Positions 10,401 to 25,400 of a stretch of 64,000 bases of DNA are shown piece by piece. Both the position numbers and the translations under genes were made by a program. Origin of the DNA: Pararge aegeria (lineage: Eukaryota > Arthropoda > Insecta > Lepidoptera > Nymphalidae); contig NC_053186.1 in assembly GCF_905163445.1 (NCBI RefSeq), forward strand, positions 376,599 through 440,598, read 5' to 3'. The notes under the pieces were generated by a model. That model saw only the letters and a program-made list of their open reading frames with translations, made no database searches and had not been told where the DNA came from. Position 1 is the first letter of the stretch, and each line of letters begins with the position of its first letter.

Positions 10401-13400
10401 TCGCTTGAAAAAGACTGTATCGATTTTCGTTGCCTCAATTTTTAAACGTCTGTTGATCAACTAACACCGAGCCGTGTAAAAGCGCTATAAATACCAAAAA
10501 TCATGCGCGGCAGAAGGAAATAAGTTCTCATTTCAAAAATCTATGCAGAATTAGCAACGTGGATTGGCCTGTCGTGCGGCCACGTCGCGGGCGCGCCGTG
10601 CGGCGACGTACCTGGGGCTGCGGCGGAGAGCGCGGGGGCTCCGCGGCGGGGTCGGGCTCGGCCGAGCCGTCGCTGCCCTGCGCGCAGTGCGGGTTAGTGC
10701 CTCGCCCGAGACTACTCGCTGTGCCTATGCTTTGTCATCGACGCCCATTTTGGCAGCTCACCGTAGGAGGGGCTAGTGGTGTCATATATGTACACCCCAA
10801 CACAAATACGACGAAAATAATTTTGAAGTGTCCCTGGGTGTGTGTGTGGGTGTGTGTGTTTGTTTTTGTCTGAAACATCGTAGTTGTCGAACGGCTAAAT
10901 CTATTTAGATTTTTTTGTCTTTATTCGAAAGGCGAATTAGTCTGGAGTGTTCTTGGCTATGTTTGATGAAAATCAGTCCAAAATAGCGGATTAGTTAATA
11001 TGGGTATTAAATAAAAACGCTTGAATAGTAGAATAATATACACCACAAGTTTCGAGTTACGGAGCTTAGCGTATTATGACTGGGGCGTATATTCAGTCAG
11101 TCATATATGTGCGGTCGATCAATTTTATTTGAAAACCGATAGCGACTCACAAAGTGTGCGGTACCTCATCGCTGTAGTATGACACTATCCGTAGTACATT
11201 TTACCGGAAAAAACGAAAATTCATAAACGTGAGCTGCAAAAATGATCATTTTCCATTTGACAAAATATAATGGCACCTGTAGCAGGGTTAACTGATTTTT
11301 AGGGTTCCGAGTATTTTGAAAGAAACAGAACGTTTTTGGGGTCAGTGTCTGTCAGTGTCAATAAAAAATTTAAAATAATCCTTGACTAAATTTAGTTGTT
11401 CTGTGGGCGGATTTTTATAAAGAATCAAATAATTAAATGTGTCATTTTATGGGAAAAACGGAACTCCCATTGCCAAGACAGATCTGATTAGTCTTCGGAA
11501 CCCTACAGAGTTAGCCGTACTATTAAATGGCACAGCGAATTTTCTCGAGAATGCTGAACATAGAATATGAGTACGCACGTGTAACGTCAGAGTAATATAG
11601 AACGTATTCCCTTGTTTTATAGTAATCGTTTCAAATTCGTGTACACTTGTATAGTCAGCAAAGAATTTTCGGCCGTAAAACTAGTTATATTTGGTCCGTT
11701 TTACTTTGACGCTACAATGTTTCGATACTCGCACAAAACGTACACTTACACTAGGCTAGTTGAAAAGGGGATAATGAACTAATTTTGTTACACAACTTTC
11801 TTCTGAGACAAACACTTTAAGAGAAGTAACTATACAAAGATATCATATTACGCAGTGACAACCATAGCTCCATCCCTAGTTTTCATAAGGGAAAATTGTT
11901 TCACGGATCACTAGTAGCAACAGCCAGAAGGTCTTAATCCTATATATAATACTAAAACAGTTATTTAAGCTCACGTTAAAACGCACAAAAATACATGTCT
12001 AAATGCAATTTCAAATAAATTTTCCTTAGGTTACATTTATCAGCGTTATAAACTCGATACCGGGCCAACACAGGGCACAGGTATCCATCAGAAACAGAAG
12101 GTTTCAGGCCGTACTCCACCACGCAGGCAAATGCACTTTGAGAACATGATGGAGAACTCTCGGGCATGCAGGTTGATACCTTAACATTGTTTGTATTTGA
12201 AATAATGTTTATTTCTCCAAATCAAGTTTTAGTTATCATTTCTAATTTATCTCAGTAGCCCCTCTCCAAGTAGCCTTGTATATATATAATCCCAATGCAG
12301 TTATTGATTAACAAAACACACATGTAGTTATCACGTCAGCTACGTACATATTAAGATAAAAACAGCAACATTTAATTATTAACACGTAGTATTAGGAAAT
12401 CAAAAAGGAATATAAATCGTTATATTAGTTACACTATTGAACAAATGTAATACACTCAATGGGATTAAAAAATTATCTTTATAAAACAAAGTCCAATGGC
12501 TGACGCAGCGCACGTCCGCCATGCAACGCGTCCTACTTGCGACCAATCTCGGGACTTGCTCACACGGGCGCGTCTTGCCATTGGTCGAAAGTAGTTAACC
12601 TGCTCATGCAATGGACATTATAGTTTTATCGTTGAGGCAGGACGCGGTTGACACTTTGAAATAACGTCACTTTGTTATAATAATCGATATTAGGCCATCA
12701 GAACCTCTAATCGATATTTAAACTACTAATAAATGTATTTATGTATTTTGTGTATAATATAATACTTTCAAATTTTATTCTGTATTAGTATGTAGAATCT
12801 TTTCTCTCTTCCTCTCTCTTTTCATTCTTACTCACATCCTGGAGCTAATTTATTTAAATTAAATATACGGACATGTCAAATTGGCTCCTCTCACCCGCGC
12901 CATGCTCAGGCGAAAAAACTAACATGTCGCATTTTATAACTTCTCTATACAGAAGGCTACACAGATTATCCAAGCTGTAATACCACACAGATCTTTGTAA
13001 ATCTGCGTGGCGTCCGTGTGTCGCGGTCACCTGGTCGTGGCGGAGCGCGCGGCACGGCTCGTCCCGCTCCGGGCTGGAGTCGCACGAGCGCTGGCGGCGG
13101 TACTGGCTGAACGACTCCTGCTGCAAGCGCGACACCGTCACTGCACTCGCGTCAACCATGGCAAACGTGAGGTGTCCCCCGTGTAAGACATTCTACCAAC
13201 CCATTGCCGGCCCACTGCAGGGTCTCCTCCCGCGATGCGGAGGGTAAAAGCCACAGTGCGGAGTTATAGACCTCGCGCGCCTTCGAGAACGTTATGGAGA
13301 ACTGTCAGGCACGCGGGTTTCCCCGCGATGTGTTCGTTGAAAAAAGTGATATTTTAATTGATTGAAACGCACAAAATTTAAAGGCGGGCTGGTATTCGTA

Positions 13401-16400
13401 AACGTAGGTAGAAGTTCTCACACTTGGCACCCAGAACCCAGATATCAATATTTTTCATCCCCCGTCCAATACATTTAGAGGGCTGAGTTGGTAGACAAAA
13501 ACTAATCACTGTCTATTGAGACAACAGTGACAATTCATTTGTTTGCACATGCGTTTGTGTGAGAGTGTGTATGCGTGGGTGTGTGCATGCGCGTGTGTGT
13601 GTAGTGTGCAGGTGTGCGTGTGCGTTCAAAGAGTTGTTCTCGAAGCACTAGGAGGATTTTAGTAGTCAGTAGTTAGTCAGTGGAAGACGGGAGAGTTCGG
13701 TTTAAACGAGCACAGGCCTCAGAGATAAGGCCTCAATACCATCACATTCTCAGCGTATAAATAGCACACTCTTAACCCCTGTGCCATGTGAGTGGCTTCC
13801 CCTCCCATTGGACAGGGGTTAAGAGATTAAACTTTTCACGCTGACTGCATGTGGGTTAGAGGGTAATTAAAAGGGCATAAAAGTCCTACGGCTGGTCAAA
13901 ATGTTTACAAAATACAGTGGCGCTTACTTGCTGTGGATAGCCTTCGTCGTCAGAATCTGGTATGTGCGCTCCCTTCCTGACCGCCTCTTGCACCTGGAAA
14001 TAAATATCATCATATGATAAATCTTTATATAATAGAATTTAATTAAAGTCGAGTTCGAGTCCCAGCTCACTCCCAGCACGTCTCTGACTTTAACTTTCCA
14101 CTCTTACTTTTCTAGGTTATGTGTTCAACTTCAACGGTGAAGGAAAACATCGTGAGGAAACCTGCGTGTTCTACAGAACCTGAGAGTTCTTCATTATGTT
14201 CTCAAAGGTGTGTGGAGTCCACCAATCAGCAATGGACACGCTTGGTGGACTAAGGCCTCAACCTCTACTCACTGTGGAAGAAGAGCCGTGCCCAGTAGTG
14301 GGCCGGAAACGGGTTGATACGATGGTAATGATGAACCTGTTCAATCCATATTTTGCATTCTGAAACCTAAGTTTCCAACTGAGAACATTCCATTTCGGTT
14401 AGCAGGTATAACACAGAGTATACTGTTTGATGGTAGCATTCCACGGGGGCTAGCTAAATTTGGTGTCAACTGAGAGAATAGTAAAACAGCAAGAATTTTC
14501 CGACAGACTTCCAGCCAACTTTAAATAAATATAATCAAAACAAAACATATGAGATCATAGATCTGTAGAATATTCCAAGGATGAATGAGTTTTACTTACT
14601 TCCTCGGGATGCACGACGACGTTGTCCAGCTTCTCGAGATTTGGGAGGTTTTTCAGTACCGTCATTCGGTACCTGCAATTATTTTAATAATCCATATTAT
14701 TTTAATCCATAGGTACCTACTAATATAAGTGTTTTTTTTTCTTTACTTTACGCCCTAACTGAGCAACTAATCGACTTGATTCTTGGCATAGAGTGAGTTG
14801 TAAGAAAGGAGAGTAATATTTTCTACTTTTTGTCACAGGAAAGTAAACGTTATCGTAATCGTATATACGTTTGTAAATGCATCGAACCAATCTACTTTTG
14901 TCGTCTACGAGATAGAATATCTTATGTTGAAGTAATCACACAACTTTTATAGTATGCCGTCTAAAGCTGGCGAACGAAGCCCAGAGTTCGATTCAAACCA
15001 AAACTTAAGTATGTGTGATTTTATTCATGTTATTCTTAACGCCAACCAAGAACTAGGAAATTGGTGTTGCGACACGTCAACGTAATTACACTGCAACAAT
15101 CTAAAGATTAAAAATAATCACAATAAAATACTAGGCGTTGTTGACGGAATTTCTGGACAGACAAGATAGCAGATAAAACATGTTACCAACTAAAGGAAGT
15201 AAACTTGGAAATCAAGAGAGAGAATTGAAATAACTCTCCTCCGACAGTGCTCATAGCTACGGGCGATAGGGCAGTGGGTGCTCACTCGGGGTGCGCCGTG
15301 CACGGGTTCTCGTCGAGCCACAGGCTGGTGAGGTCGGGCAGGCGGCGCAGGTGGCGGATCTCCGCCAGGTCGCGGATCTCGTTCTTGCGCACGTACAGCT
15401 CGCGCAGGCGCCGGCAGCCCGCGAAGTCCACCAGCGTGCGGATCTTGTTGATGCTGCGGGCGAGCGGCGACACATACACATTCCGGACTCATCATTCATG
15501 TAGGCCCAGCACGGACACTTACGAAGCGTTTGTAACTGTCCACCGCTGGACTAAAGGGCTCCCCGGGGAGACGGGTTGATGATCGCAGTACTGATGGTAA
15601 AAGCACAATGGGCCGGTTCTCCGCCATATTCCGTAAGTCCCCTCTTACGTGACCCGCGGGAACAGGGAGCGTGGTGACAGCTGTATTCTGATCTGCCGCC
15701 ACCACACGCCGCATAAATACGGTGGACCCCCGTTAATCCGTCAAACGTTTTTAAGGCAGTGTCGAACCATAGAACTTGTCGGATTATACAATAGTTAAAC
15801 GAATGCACAAAAAAGTACTACATTCCACTTACATTGTTGTTTGAATCCAACCATCGGCGTTTACTACCTACTGGCAAAATTAATTTAAAAGTTTGCATTA
15901 TGTCACTTACCTACACATCAAAAGTTTACATTGCAACCACAAATTAAAATGGTTTAATTACAGCCGGGTCGGTGTTCAGATGATACAGCGTGGGAAGGCC
16001 ATTAAATAGGTCCAACTGTGACCCTCTTAAATCCCAACGTAATTGTTTCAAACAACAAGAAGTAATAACTAGAAGCAGTATGTGGTTCTAGCGTACAATT
16101 ATTAAAGGTCGTAAAGCAACGGCAGTAAAGAAAATAAACCATAATAAACTTCCTCCGGAACCGTCAATTACCCTCTAATCCGGCAATTATGAATATACTC
16201 GACGCTTTCTGTTTCCTAACCTAACTACAACCTTAATTAAACCTTAATACCACCAAGCCAAGCTCGCTCTTGCAATAAGCAGCATTTTAACAAAGTTGCC
16301 TAATATTTGAGTACTTCGTCTACTTATTCAATCGCGTCATAGTTAACTAATATTTATATGGAATCGAAAGAGCGCCACAATTCGGTCCACGGTGGGTTCG

Positions 16401-19400
16401 TGTGGGATATTGACAAGATCCTACCGCGGAGTTATGGCCGATGTTTGGGGTGTCAAACGCAATCGTCCTCTCGGTCACCACTGAGGCCTGCGTTGACAGG
16501 CGGGCATGAATGGGAGTAAGACCGTAATGTAGCCACGATTCGTCTTTATATAGCGCTCCACAGAACTAGGCATTAATAGGATGGTGATACGGGCTGCGCG
16601 AGGTCTTATTATAACAGATAATAACAAATACAGACCAGCAGACAGGTCACGACCGACGGCTAGACGTCGGGAGTCTAGACTTCAGCCCCTGCCCTCGAAG
16701 GGCGAAAAGCGCAGCTACGAGTACTTACCGCACCCTGCGATGGCTACTGAGATAGTTTTATTGTAATTCCTTCGTGCAACTCTAATCTTAAGGATACAGA
16801 TGAATGGTAGAAAGAGCAAGTATACAAACATTTTTTGGCAAAGACTTCTAGTTCAGGCTACAGATAACTAAAACCGTATACGTGTGAGTTGAAATTTGCA
16901 CACGAAGGGTTCTCGCCATTGTGCAATAAAACACTGCATAATAATACCATTATTAAGAGTTAAATAAAAAACACCAAGACCGACGTAAGTACAGCGGAGG
17001 CTTAGCTATAGGATCTCGTCGGCAGTCTTCGGGTTAATGAAATTACACTTTATTGTACACGTAACACAATGAAATTATAAAAAAAAACACAAAGTATAAC
17101 ACACAATTACAATGGGCGGCCATATCGTTAAAAACGACTTATACCGGGGTAATAGGGGTATACCGAGGTAACCCAAAAAAATCATAAAAAGGAACCATAA
17201 AAGCAAAAAATAAACATTTCAAGTACAAGTAGACTTCTTAAAGTGATGACGGTCACCGCACGCCCATAATTAGCTATCTTTTCAATAGTAGAGGTAAACA
17301 TCACGTCCGATAGGTATGTGCGTGCGCGGTCATTGAACCCCATTTCTCTCCGCGACGCAATTAGCCGCACGCGTGAGCAGTTCGCCGCCACACGGTTTGT
17401 ACGTTTGTTGCGCACGCACCGCCGCGCCGCACCGCGCGTGTCGGGCTGCGCTAGTGATTGTCATCGCCACATCAACTGCAGTTAATACAGTTTTGATGTC
17501 ATCTCAAATGTCGTCTACAATCAGATGTGACACTGCAAATACTACGCAGTACCTTGGTACATAACTTTCAGGCTATGTAGCGAAGCCCATCGCCAGCTGT
17601 AACTTTCCTAAGATATGTGCGTTTTAAGCAATTAAAATTAATTTGTTCTAATAGTGTAACTAAACATTGGGGCGAAACCTGCATGCCTGAGAGTTTTTAA
17701 TAACATTCTCGAAGCCGTGTGGTGTCCACCAATCCGTTACTTGGCCAGCATATGGAATAAAACCCTTCTCTTTGTGGGAGACGCGTGCTCCACTTGTTTC
17801 TATACCTGAATAACCTCGACCTACGACCCTGATAAGGGTTTTAAAGCATCATCATCACGTCAGGGGTAAGGCCGAGCAAAAGTCTCTGCGCTTGAAGACA
17901 TTGGGGAAGTCAAACTAAGCGCGCCTCCGAGTTTATGGGATCGCGAGTGCCGCCCAGCTGATTAATTTCGAGAGAGGCGACACGAAGTATCAAAATCTGA
18001 CTACTAACCTTTACTAGTCGGAGAGGTACCTAAAGAAGAAACAAATACGGTAATCTTGCAGTATCACCGAGAGTCTGAGTGTACCCGGAATGTCATTGTC
18101 GTTGGACTAGGTACCTGAACGCCAGCACCTCGACGTTGGGCATCCGTCGCAGCAAACTGACGTCGCCGAGCTCGGCGCCCCTGCAACAAATATACATATT
18201 AACATACCTTGTACTAATACTATTACACTAACGTCCCACAGTTGGGCTCAGGAGGAACGCTTGAGGAGAGCAGCCTGATGTCTAGGATGGATGGGACGGT
18301 AATGATGGGATATCAGAAATTAGACGAAGTTGCTAGTGATAACTCGATACGTTTATGCAGAAACTTCGACCATCTAGTCAAAAGTTTGGGACACACTTTT
18401 TCCGACTAGCAGCGCATCACCAACTATTGATTTACATGTAAAAGTTCCCTTACTATTTTTCATGACCTGTCTAGCAATGCATGTTTATGTGCATTGATAT
18501 TATTGCGTCTATCATTTGAAATATGGCTTCTATTTACTTAGTGCCCGACAGAGCACGATCGGAGGGATTCACAGAAAGTATTGTAGTAAAATAATAATGA
18601 AGGTAAGCAAACCTGTATCATATTTTAATGCAATTGTTGGTTTTTTTAATTGCGCTAAAAACCGCACAATTAATGTTTAAAAAAAAAAATTTACTTGATT
18701 TAACAGACATACGCAATAAAACAGAGATGAATTCAATCTACTTCTAGATCAGGCCGCGTCAAGGTCAGCAGCAGCTAGCGGGTGGCAGTGGGCTTGCACG
18801 CATGCTACGTCTTGATTTGCATGCCGTGCGCGTGCGAATGTTATGTTAGTGTTACGTCAAATTGCGCCCGTCTCGTAACTATCTCTTACTTTGTGGATGC
18901 GGATCGATCATTTAGTCAAAGACTTCTTTGTGTAAGTCTCTCAAATACAATCTGTTGGTACAGATGTTAGACGCCTGAGAGAAGCCAGGCGTAGGAACTC
19001 TTAGCCTAGCGCCGAACCAGATTACACAAACAAACAACCATTAAGGGTGTACAATAGGGTGTGGTTACAGTCAGAACACACACACCTATACTCAGTTACA
19101 TTTGATCTTTTAGATATCACGCTTTTGCAGTCTGATATAATTTTCTCTTCCTGGGTAACTTAAGGATAAAACGTATATGTCGTGTGGTGCCAGCATATCA
19201 GAATGCAGCTTTCGCCACCCCTCCTCTTCCAGTGGTTGTCGTACGAGGCGACTAAGGGAATATAACGTAGAACGGGTAGCAGCGTCCTTTGCGCTACTAT
19301 TACCATCTATACTGCGATCAACGAACCCTCTGCCCAGTGTGGTGATGATGGCCCGACCCCTTCGTTGGAAGAGACCTGTAGTCAGCAGTGGAATTGTTAT

Positions 19401-22400
19401 AACGTGAAAAAATTTCAAGTCATTCCACTGAGTTCTGTTTTAATTTCGCGAAGAGTAACAAACGGAAGCTATAAGCACGAATAAGTTAGATGTTATCTTC
19501 TTAATAGCCACTGCATAAAAAAATAAAATAAATATATTTATAATCGCCGCCGCCTCGTGCACCGGAACAGTTGATACAAACGTGATAGCCCTTATTGAGT
19601 TATATTATGCGCGTGCGCCGCATGACCAAGTGCTGCGATGCCCGAGTACGTGGTGTATCTTCTCTATGATCAGCATATTAAAATTCTTCGACCGCAAGAC
19701 CAATGGATTTATATAAATTTTACATATCTTTGAATTAATCTTGGAGATAAATTTTCTGAAGTTATACTTCTTTTGGCGCGTTAGGGAAAAATGATGAGAG
19801 TAAAATTTTACGATGCTCGCGCATTCGTGCGCACCATCACAAAAAACGTGTGTGAACCTATGAACACGCGTTAGAAGTTATACTTCTTAGGCGTAACAAG
19901 AATCTTTTGTACTTAAAACATTTAACATATATATGAGAAAGGTGTCAGGGAACGCAATCCATAAACTGGCTTTAAGCACGTGAGCGTTAACTGAGTTGAT
20001 TGAACACTTGTGTTCGAGCTACAACTTATCAGCATGGCAGGGAACCAGTAGGGCCTGCCCGGGTTCTTATAAAGGAATGAACAAATTTCTGTTACTTTGA
20101 CCCCCATGTACACTTGAAAAAAGGTTAAAAATCAGTTTGATACGAGTATTACATACCCAATTCATAGGTAAGAACGAAATCACTACTAACCGACTTTCTT
20201 CATACAAGAGGACGTTATAAATTATGTAGTTTTGTTCTAAAGGTGTTTATTCCGAAATGGTAAAATGGTTCTGTTGAAGAGCTTCGAAAAGAGAGACAAC
20301 GGAACCCTTCAAAAGTTGCAAAAAAATCAGCCGCGATTGCTGCTATGGCTTATGGCACAAATAAACATTGTTTACACAATTAAACAACATATCATCACGG
20401 CTGTATCCTCGACAGGGTTACGCAGATGTATTCAGTACTAGCGGAGTTTGTTCTTTATCTCCGACAATATTTATCAGACCCTTGTTAAAATAAGACTATA
20501 CATGCTTTATAGCATACACTATTGAATAAAAAAAAAAATTATTAAAATTGGTTCAAATTTAATGGAGCTATGAAGAAAAATTGATAAAAAATTCATCCCA
20601 TTTCCGGAAGGAAACTTATTGTTTATCGGGATGAAAAGAATCCTATATGTTGACCCGGAATATCAACTACACCAATAGTTACTATAATATTTACTTGTAT
20701 CCAAAGATTTTTTTTTCCTTCTTTTCTATCTTGTCGCCGATGTATCTGCCGAGTGCAACGCTTCGAGGCAGTATTGGAGTCGCGATTCCGAATGCCGAGC
20801 GCGAGACGTGCAGCGACGCGGCGGCAGGAGGCAGCGGCACTCTCGGTTTCGGCGGAGCGTTGAACCGGACGAGTCCTAAAGCACGGTACGATCGCTACTC
20901 GACCAATAATAGCTTTGCAAGTAGACACGCGAATACTGGCTATAAATACAAACACTAATGACACGATATTTTTAAAACTATTATCTAGAACACTTTCAAT
21001 TTAGCTCGTTATTTTTTTATGTATACAAATAAATTCAATTGAATTAAATCGAGAAAGTGGTGTAACAAACGCAAATAATCTGTCTGCGATTGGCCGAAAG
21101 AAATCTTGTGTAGCAGAACCTTTTGTTGGCCATAACGGATTTTGACGGAACTCCCACGGGCTGGATGACGATTACGGGTGGGGTCGAGTGTTGGATATAC
21201 ACCCATAAAAAGTTGAGGTTAAAATAGGGATTGTAAATTTCAATCCCTATTTTAACCTCAACATGTTGGTAAGACAAATTGTTTGGTCAAGTAGGAAATG
21301 AGCTTAATCCATAACTTAAAGCGAAGAACCAACTCGGTCTCGCTTTTAAACAGGAAAAACTACATCAAAATCTGTCCATTCCTGTGGGAGCTACGATGCC
21401 ACACAGAAACACAACACACGAGAAACTTCTAACCCCTAATTTTGGGTTGGGAGTGAGTATATGGCTCGTTAAGTCGGGTGTTCGTGTGCTCAGTCGGAGC
21501 GGTCGGAGTTCAGTTGCCGCGAGGGTGTGGCGGGTCGTGCCACCGCGCCGCGCCTCCGGGTACCACGACCGCGCCGCCACCACTACAGAGTACTCTCTAC
21601 GTTTTACTGACGTACTTAGCGAGGTGATCGACCCTTTGATAATAATCAATGAGCCGAAGTTAATTCATTCAACGATGACAATACTTCATTCGATTTTAAA
21701 AAGTGCTGCAGGTTATAACCACAATATGAAGAATGGGTACAGTGGCTGGATGCCTTTGATCTGGTGGCAAATGCCGACATCGACAAGACAGCGCCTCCAA
21801 CCTCTGTATGACTTTTTTATTCGCTAAGAAAGGATTTCTCGAAAATCTACGGGATTTAAGGATTGTATGGGCTTAGTATAAATGCCAATGTCTTTAGCAG
21901 GTTACCCCGCTACCATTCTAGACTGCATCATCACTTACCACCAAATGAGATTGCAGTCAAAGGCAATTTTTGCACTGATTCGATAGATTCGCGGCCGTCT
22001 TATTCCCGTTTTCACTAATGACGGACCAGGATGAAATTCAAAACATTAAGAATTAATTTATTTCAAGTAGGCCCAATATAAGCACTTTTGTCAAGTCTGT
22101 CTGTTTGTAGTGACTCCACCACCGGTTCGGAAGGCAAACTCTACCGAGAAGAAGTCGGCAAGAAACTCAGCAGTTGCTCTTTTCCATCATCTACAATTTA
22201 CATTTTAACATTCATATTTATGCCTTAGTAAGTAACATTAAAACAAGCCTTAAGTTACGACACCGATTCGGTGGATCGTAAAGTCTAGGGGAATCTTAAA
22301 CTGACATGTGACAGGTGAAAAAAAACTATTCACAGGTGTAGTGTAGAGTTGGTGAAACGTTTTTTTCTGAAGACATGGCCTAAATCATTACGCAATCGAA

Positions 22401-25400
22401 GTAGGCAATGCCTAGGTATGGCGTAAACGGGCATAAGGCTTCTAGTAATGTTAGTTAGTGCTTAGTCAGCGTAGCTCTTGCGTTCGTTCGCTTTCTAATG
22501 TGGTGTGGAGTTAGTCAGCAGAATCGGTGTCGGAGAGCGGCCGCGGCGGCGACCTCATTCGTTTAGCATATTTTGTACCATTCCTAACTAATTAGGTTAG
22601 GTACATACGTGCATTGGTATACAAATTTACCTAAAGGCTCATTTCTCCATCGAATTTCAACGACCACCGCTGAAATTCAATACTGTTTATTAAACTACCT
22701 AATCTAAACTCCTTGAAAATGTATTATCTATATTGGGTAATATTATATCACACTGCTAGAATGTTACGCCAAAGCAAAATAATTTTAACCACGTAATATC
22801 CAAGTTTAGGAATCTTTTATATGTGCAATTCCTCTACGTTTGCCACAATCGATTGAAATAGAATAAATTACTTTACGGGGACTCTTACGGGAGACATAAT
22901 GTTCTGCTAACCTAGATGTTCAGGCCCAAATCTGAAGTTTTTTTTTTATTACGGTGATTTACTCGTAGATTCGATATTTTAATTCACATCAAAACCCCAT
23001 AGCGCGATTCAGGATTTCTGTGGCGCCACCTAGTTCTGTAATGTGGAGACCGCTACACCTACGCACGAAAAATATCTTTTTGGCAAAAAACAGAATTTGT
23101 TAAAAAACTAAAACGCATGAAATAAAATATCATCTACAACATTTTTAGGTCGTTGTCGAGTAAAAAGTAGAAAATGACTAGGCACTTTCCTTGTTAACAA
23201 AATAAAAAGGCATAAGGTACAAAGTATATATATACTTATATTTTTAATTGTTATAAGGAGAATCTTCAGAGACCCCAAATCCAACACTGGAGGAAGCAGG
23301 GAGAGTGCCGGAAGTTAGGACACAAGCGAGCTGTCCGTGGAGCCTAGAGGACGTGGCCTCTGAGATATTGGTTTATTTAAACCCAATACTTACCGCTGTA
23401 ACGATACACGTCACAGTAATAATAGGATACTTCTATCATCATGATGAATAGAGATCTGGATGCATTAACATTCATCCACTTTCATAAGCATGCGTTTATA
23501 TGAGTAAATCCGATCCACGCGATCTAATTCAGTGCTACGTCACAGCGATGTTGCCCTAGTACGGGTTACCGCGCCGTCGCAAACGTAACGTCGGCCTCGT
23601 GTCAAAATTCAATTTAAATTCAAAATTAATTTATTTCAAATATAATTTATAAGCACTTTTGAAACGTCAAGTCAGTATTTTTGTAGTGACTCTACCACCG
23701 GTTCGGAAGGCAGATCCCACCAAGAAGACCCGGCAAGAAACCCAGCAGATTGCTCTTTTTCAACATCATTTTACAGTTTACAATCTTATAAATTTTCTAA
23801 CCTGTGAGATATGAGAGCGGAGCCTACTCCCAAGCAGCCTTGTCGTTAAGAAATTCATAAAATTTTAAGTTAATAATGTAAGTTAAGTCATCAATCGTAT
23901 CGTAACGACGATTTATTAAAAGGGTTTCAACTCAGTGTTTAAACTTATGCATTGGCAGGTCCAAAATTACATTGGGAATCCTATTATAAAAGCATATACT
24001 CAATCCCACAAATGATTTCTGCAACTTTCGCAAACGATATGCACTTACTTATGACCATCTCGAGTAAGTCGGTTGTTTATATCCACTACTCGTTTATAAA
24101 GATTAATGTTTTGTCTTACAAATACTATATTGTTATAAATATATTGTGAGGCTACCGTAAGTATACCTATTTCTTTAAATTTCTCAAGAAGGGATTCACG
24201 TGATTTTAGTTTATATATTTACCGTACAGCTCTTTAGTGCAATTTGAGTTTCAATAACAGCCATCACCATAGTAAGACCCCGTAAGACACACACGTAAGA
24301 TCACACTATGAAAGTACGCAAAGTCTTGCTGTTTCTACGTCAGTAATCTGTCCAATTTTCCTGAAGGCTTAGGCAGTCGGGCTTAGTTTACCTGCTAGTG
24401 TATCTATAAGAGTACCCCACTGAAGCTTACTGTCTAATGTCATGCCCAGAAAAACTGTAGAATCTTCCATTTTAAGTGATTCTCCTTTTTTTATTATATT
24501 TAAATTTTATTATTATACCATTCCAAACACTTAGTGTTTTTTGCATTAAAAAGTAAATTATTGACAGTAAACCAGTGCGACACATGCGACATAACACGGC
24601 TTACATCGTCAGAGTTATCTCTACCTCTGTCAGTTTTAAAAATTAGAGATGTATCATCTGCCCACAGTACAATGTACCAAGTTTCACTGACATGATGTGG
24701 TAGATCATTTATATACACCAAAAATTAAAAGGGCCCCAAAATTGAACCCCGTGGTACGCCCATTGACGTAGACGACCCCTGCGACTTAATGTCTTTTATG
24801 CATGGGTTCTGTCACTGAGATAAGAGGCAACCAAATTAAGTACAACGTTTTTGATACCATAGCGGCTTACTTTAAGAAGCAAGGTTTTATGATCAACACA
24901 TTCGAATGCACGTCGTCGATCTAATGAGTTTTCCGTTTTATTTATTTGTAAAAAAAATGCGTTGTTGTAATAATAAAAGTTTGCATTTACTAGTCGTTGG
25001 AAGGAACTAGTGTAATTTGAAAATTCTTCATGCCTGTATCCTACTTTGGTCTACCTCTTGCTTTTGAGATCAATTTTACAATGTGCCAATAGAAAACGAT
25101 GGTATCGCGCTAAGGGTGCGGGTATTATCTCGTCAATATCGAGCGTCTGATTTATTGTCCTGCTACTGTGTAGTCTGAGAGACAGGCGCCATATTTGATG
25201 CTGAGTTACTCCATACAAGTAATTACTCTTGATTATTGAACCCCTTGGAAATTGGCACCCTTTTTGTGTGAACAAAAAGCGTGAAACTCTCGATATAGTC
25301 ACCGCACGCTTCCCGTGAGCTGTATGTACAGTGCAAAATTAACAAAGAAAGAGCTTTGTTTTCACTTCTATCGGCAGTACCCAAAGACTGCCTCGCGTGG

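Noticed and set aside
21212..21262. Hairpin called as microRNA precursor or terminator
   Set aside because: The stem is too short for a typical animal precursor, and intrinsic terminators do not apply in this genome.
21384..21827. 147-codon plus-strand open frame
   Set aside because: Longest open frame in CFAP410 intron 1, but no recognisable domain, uneven composition and no splice or similarity support.
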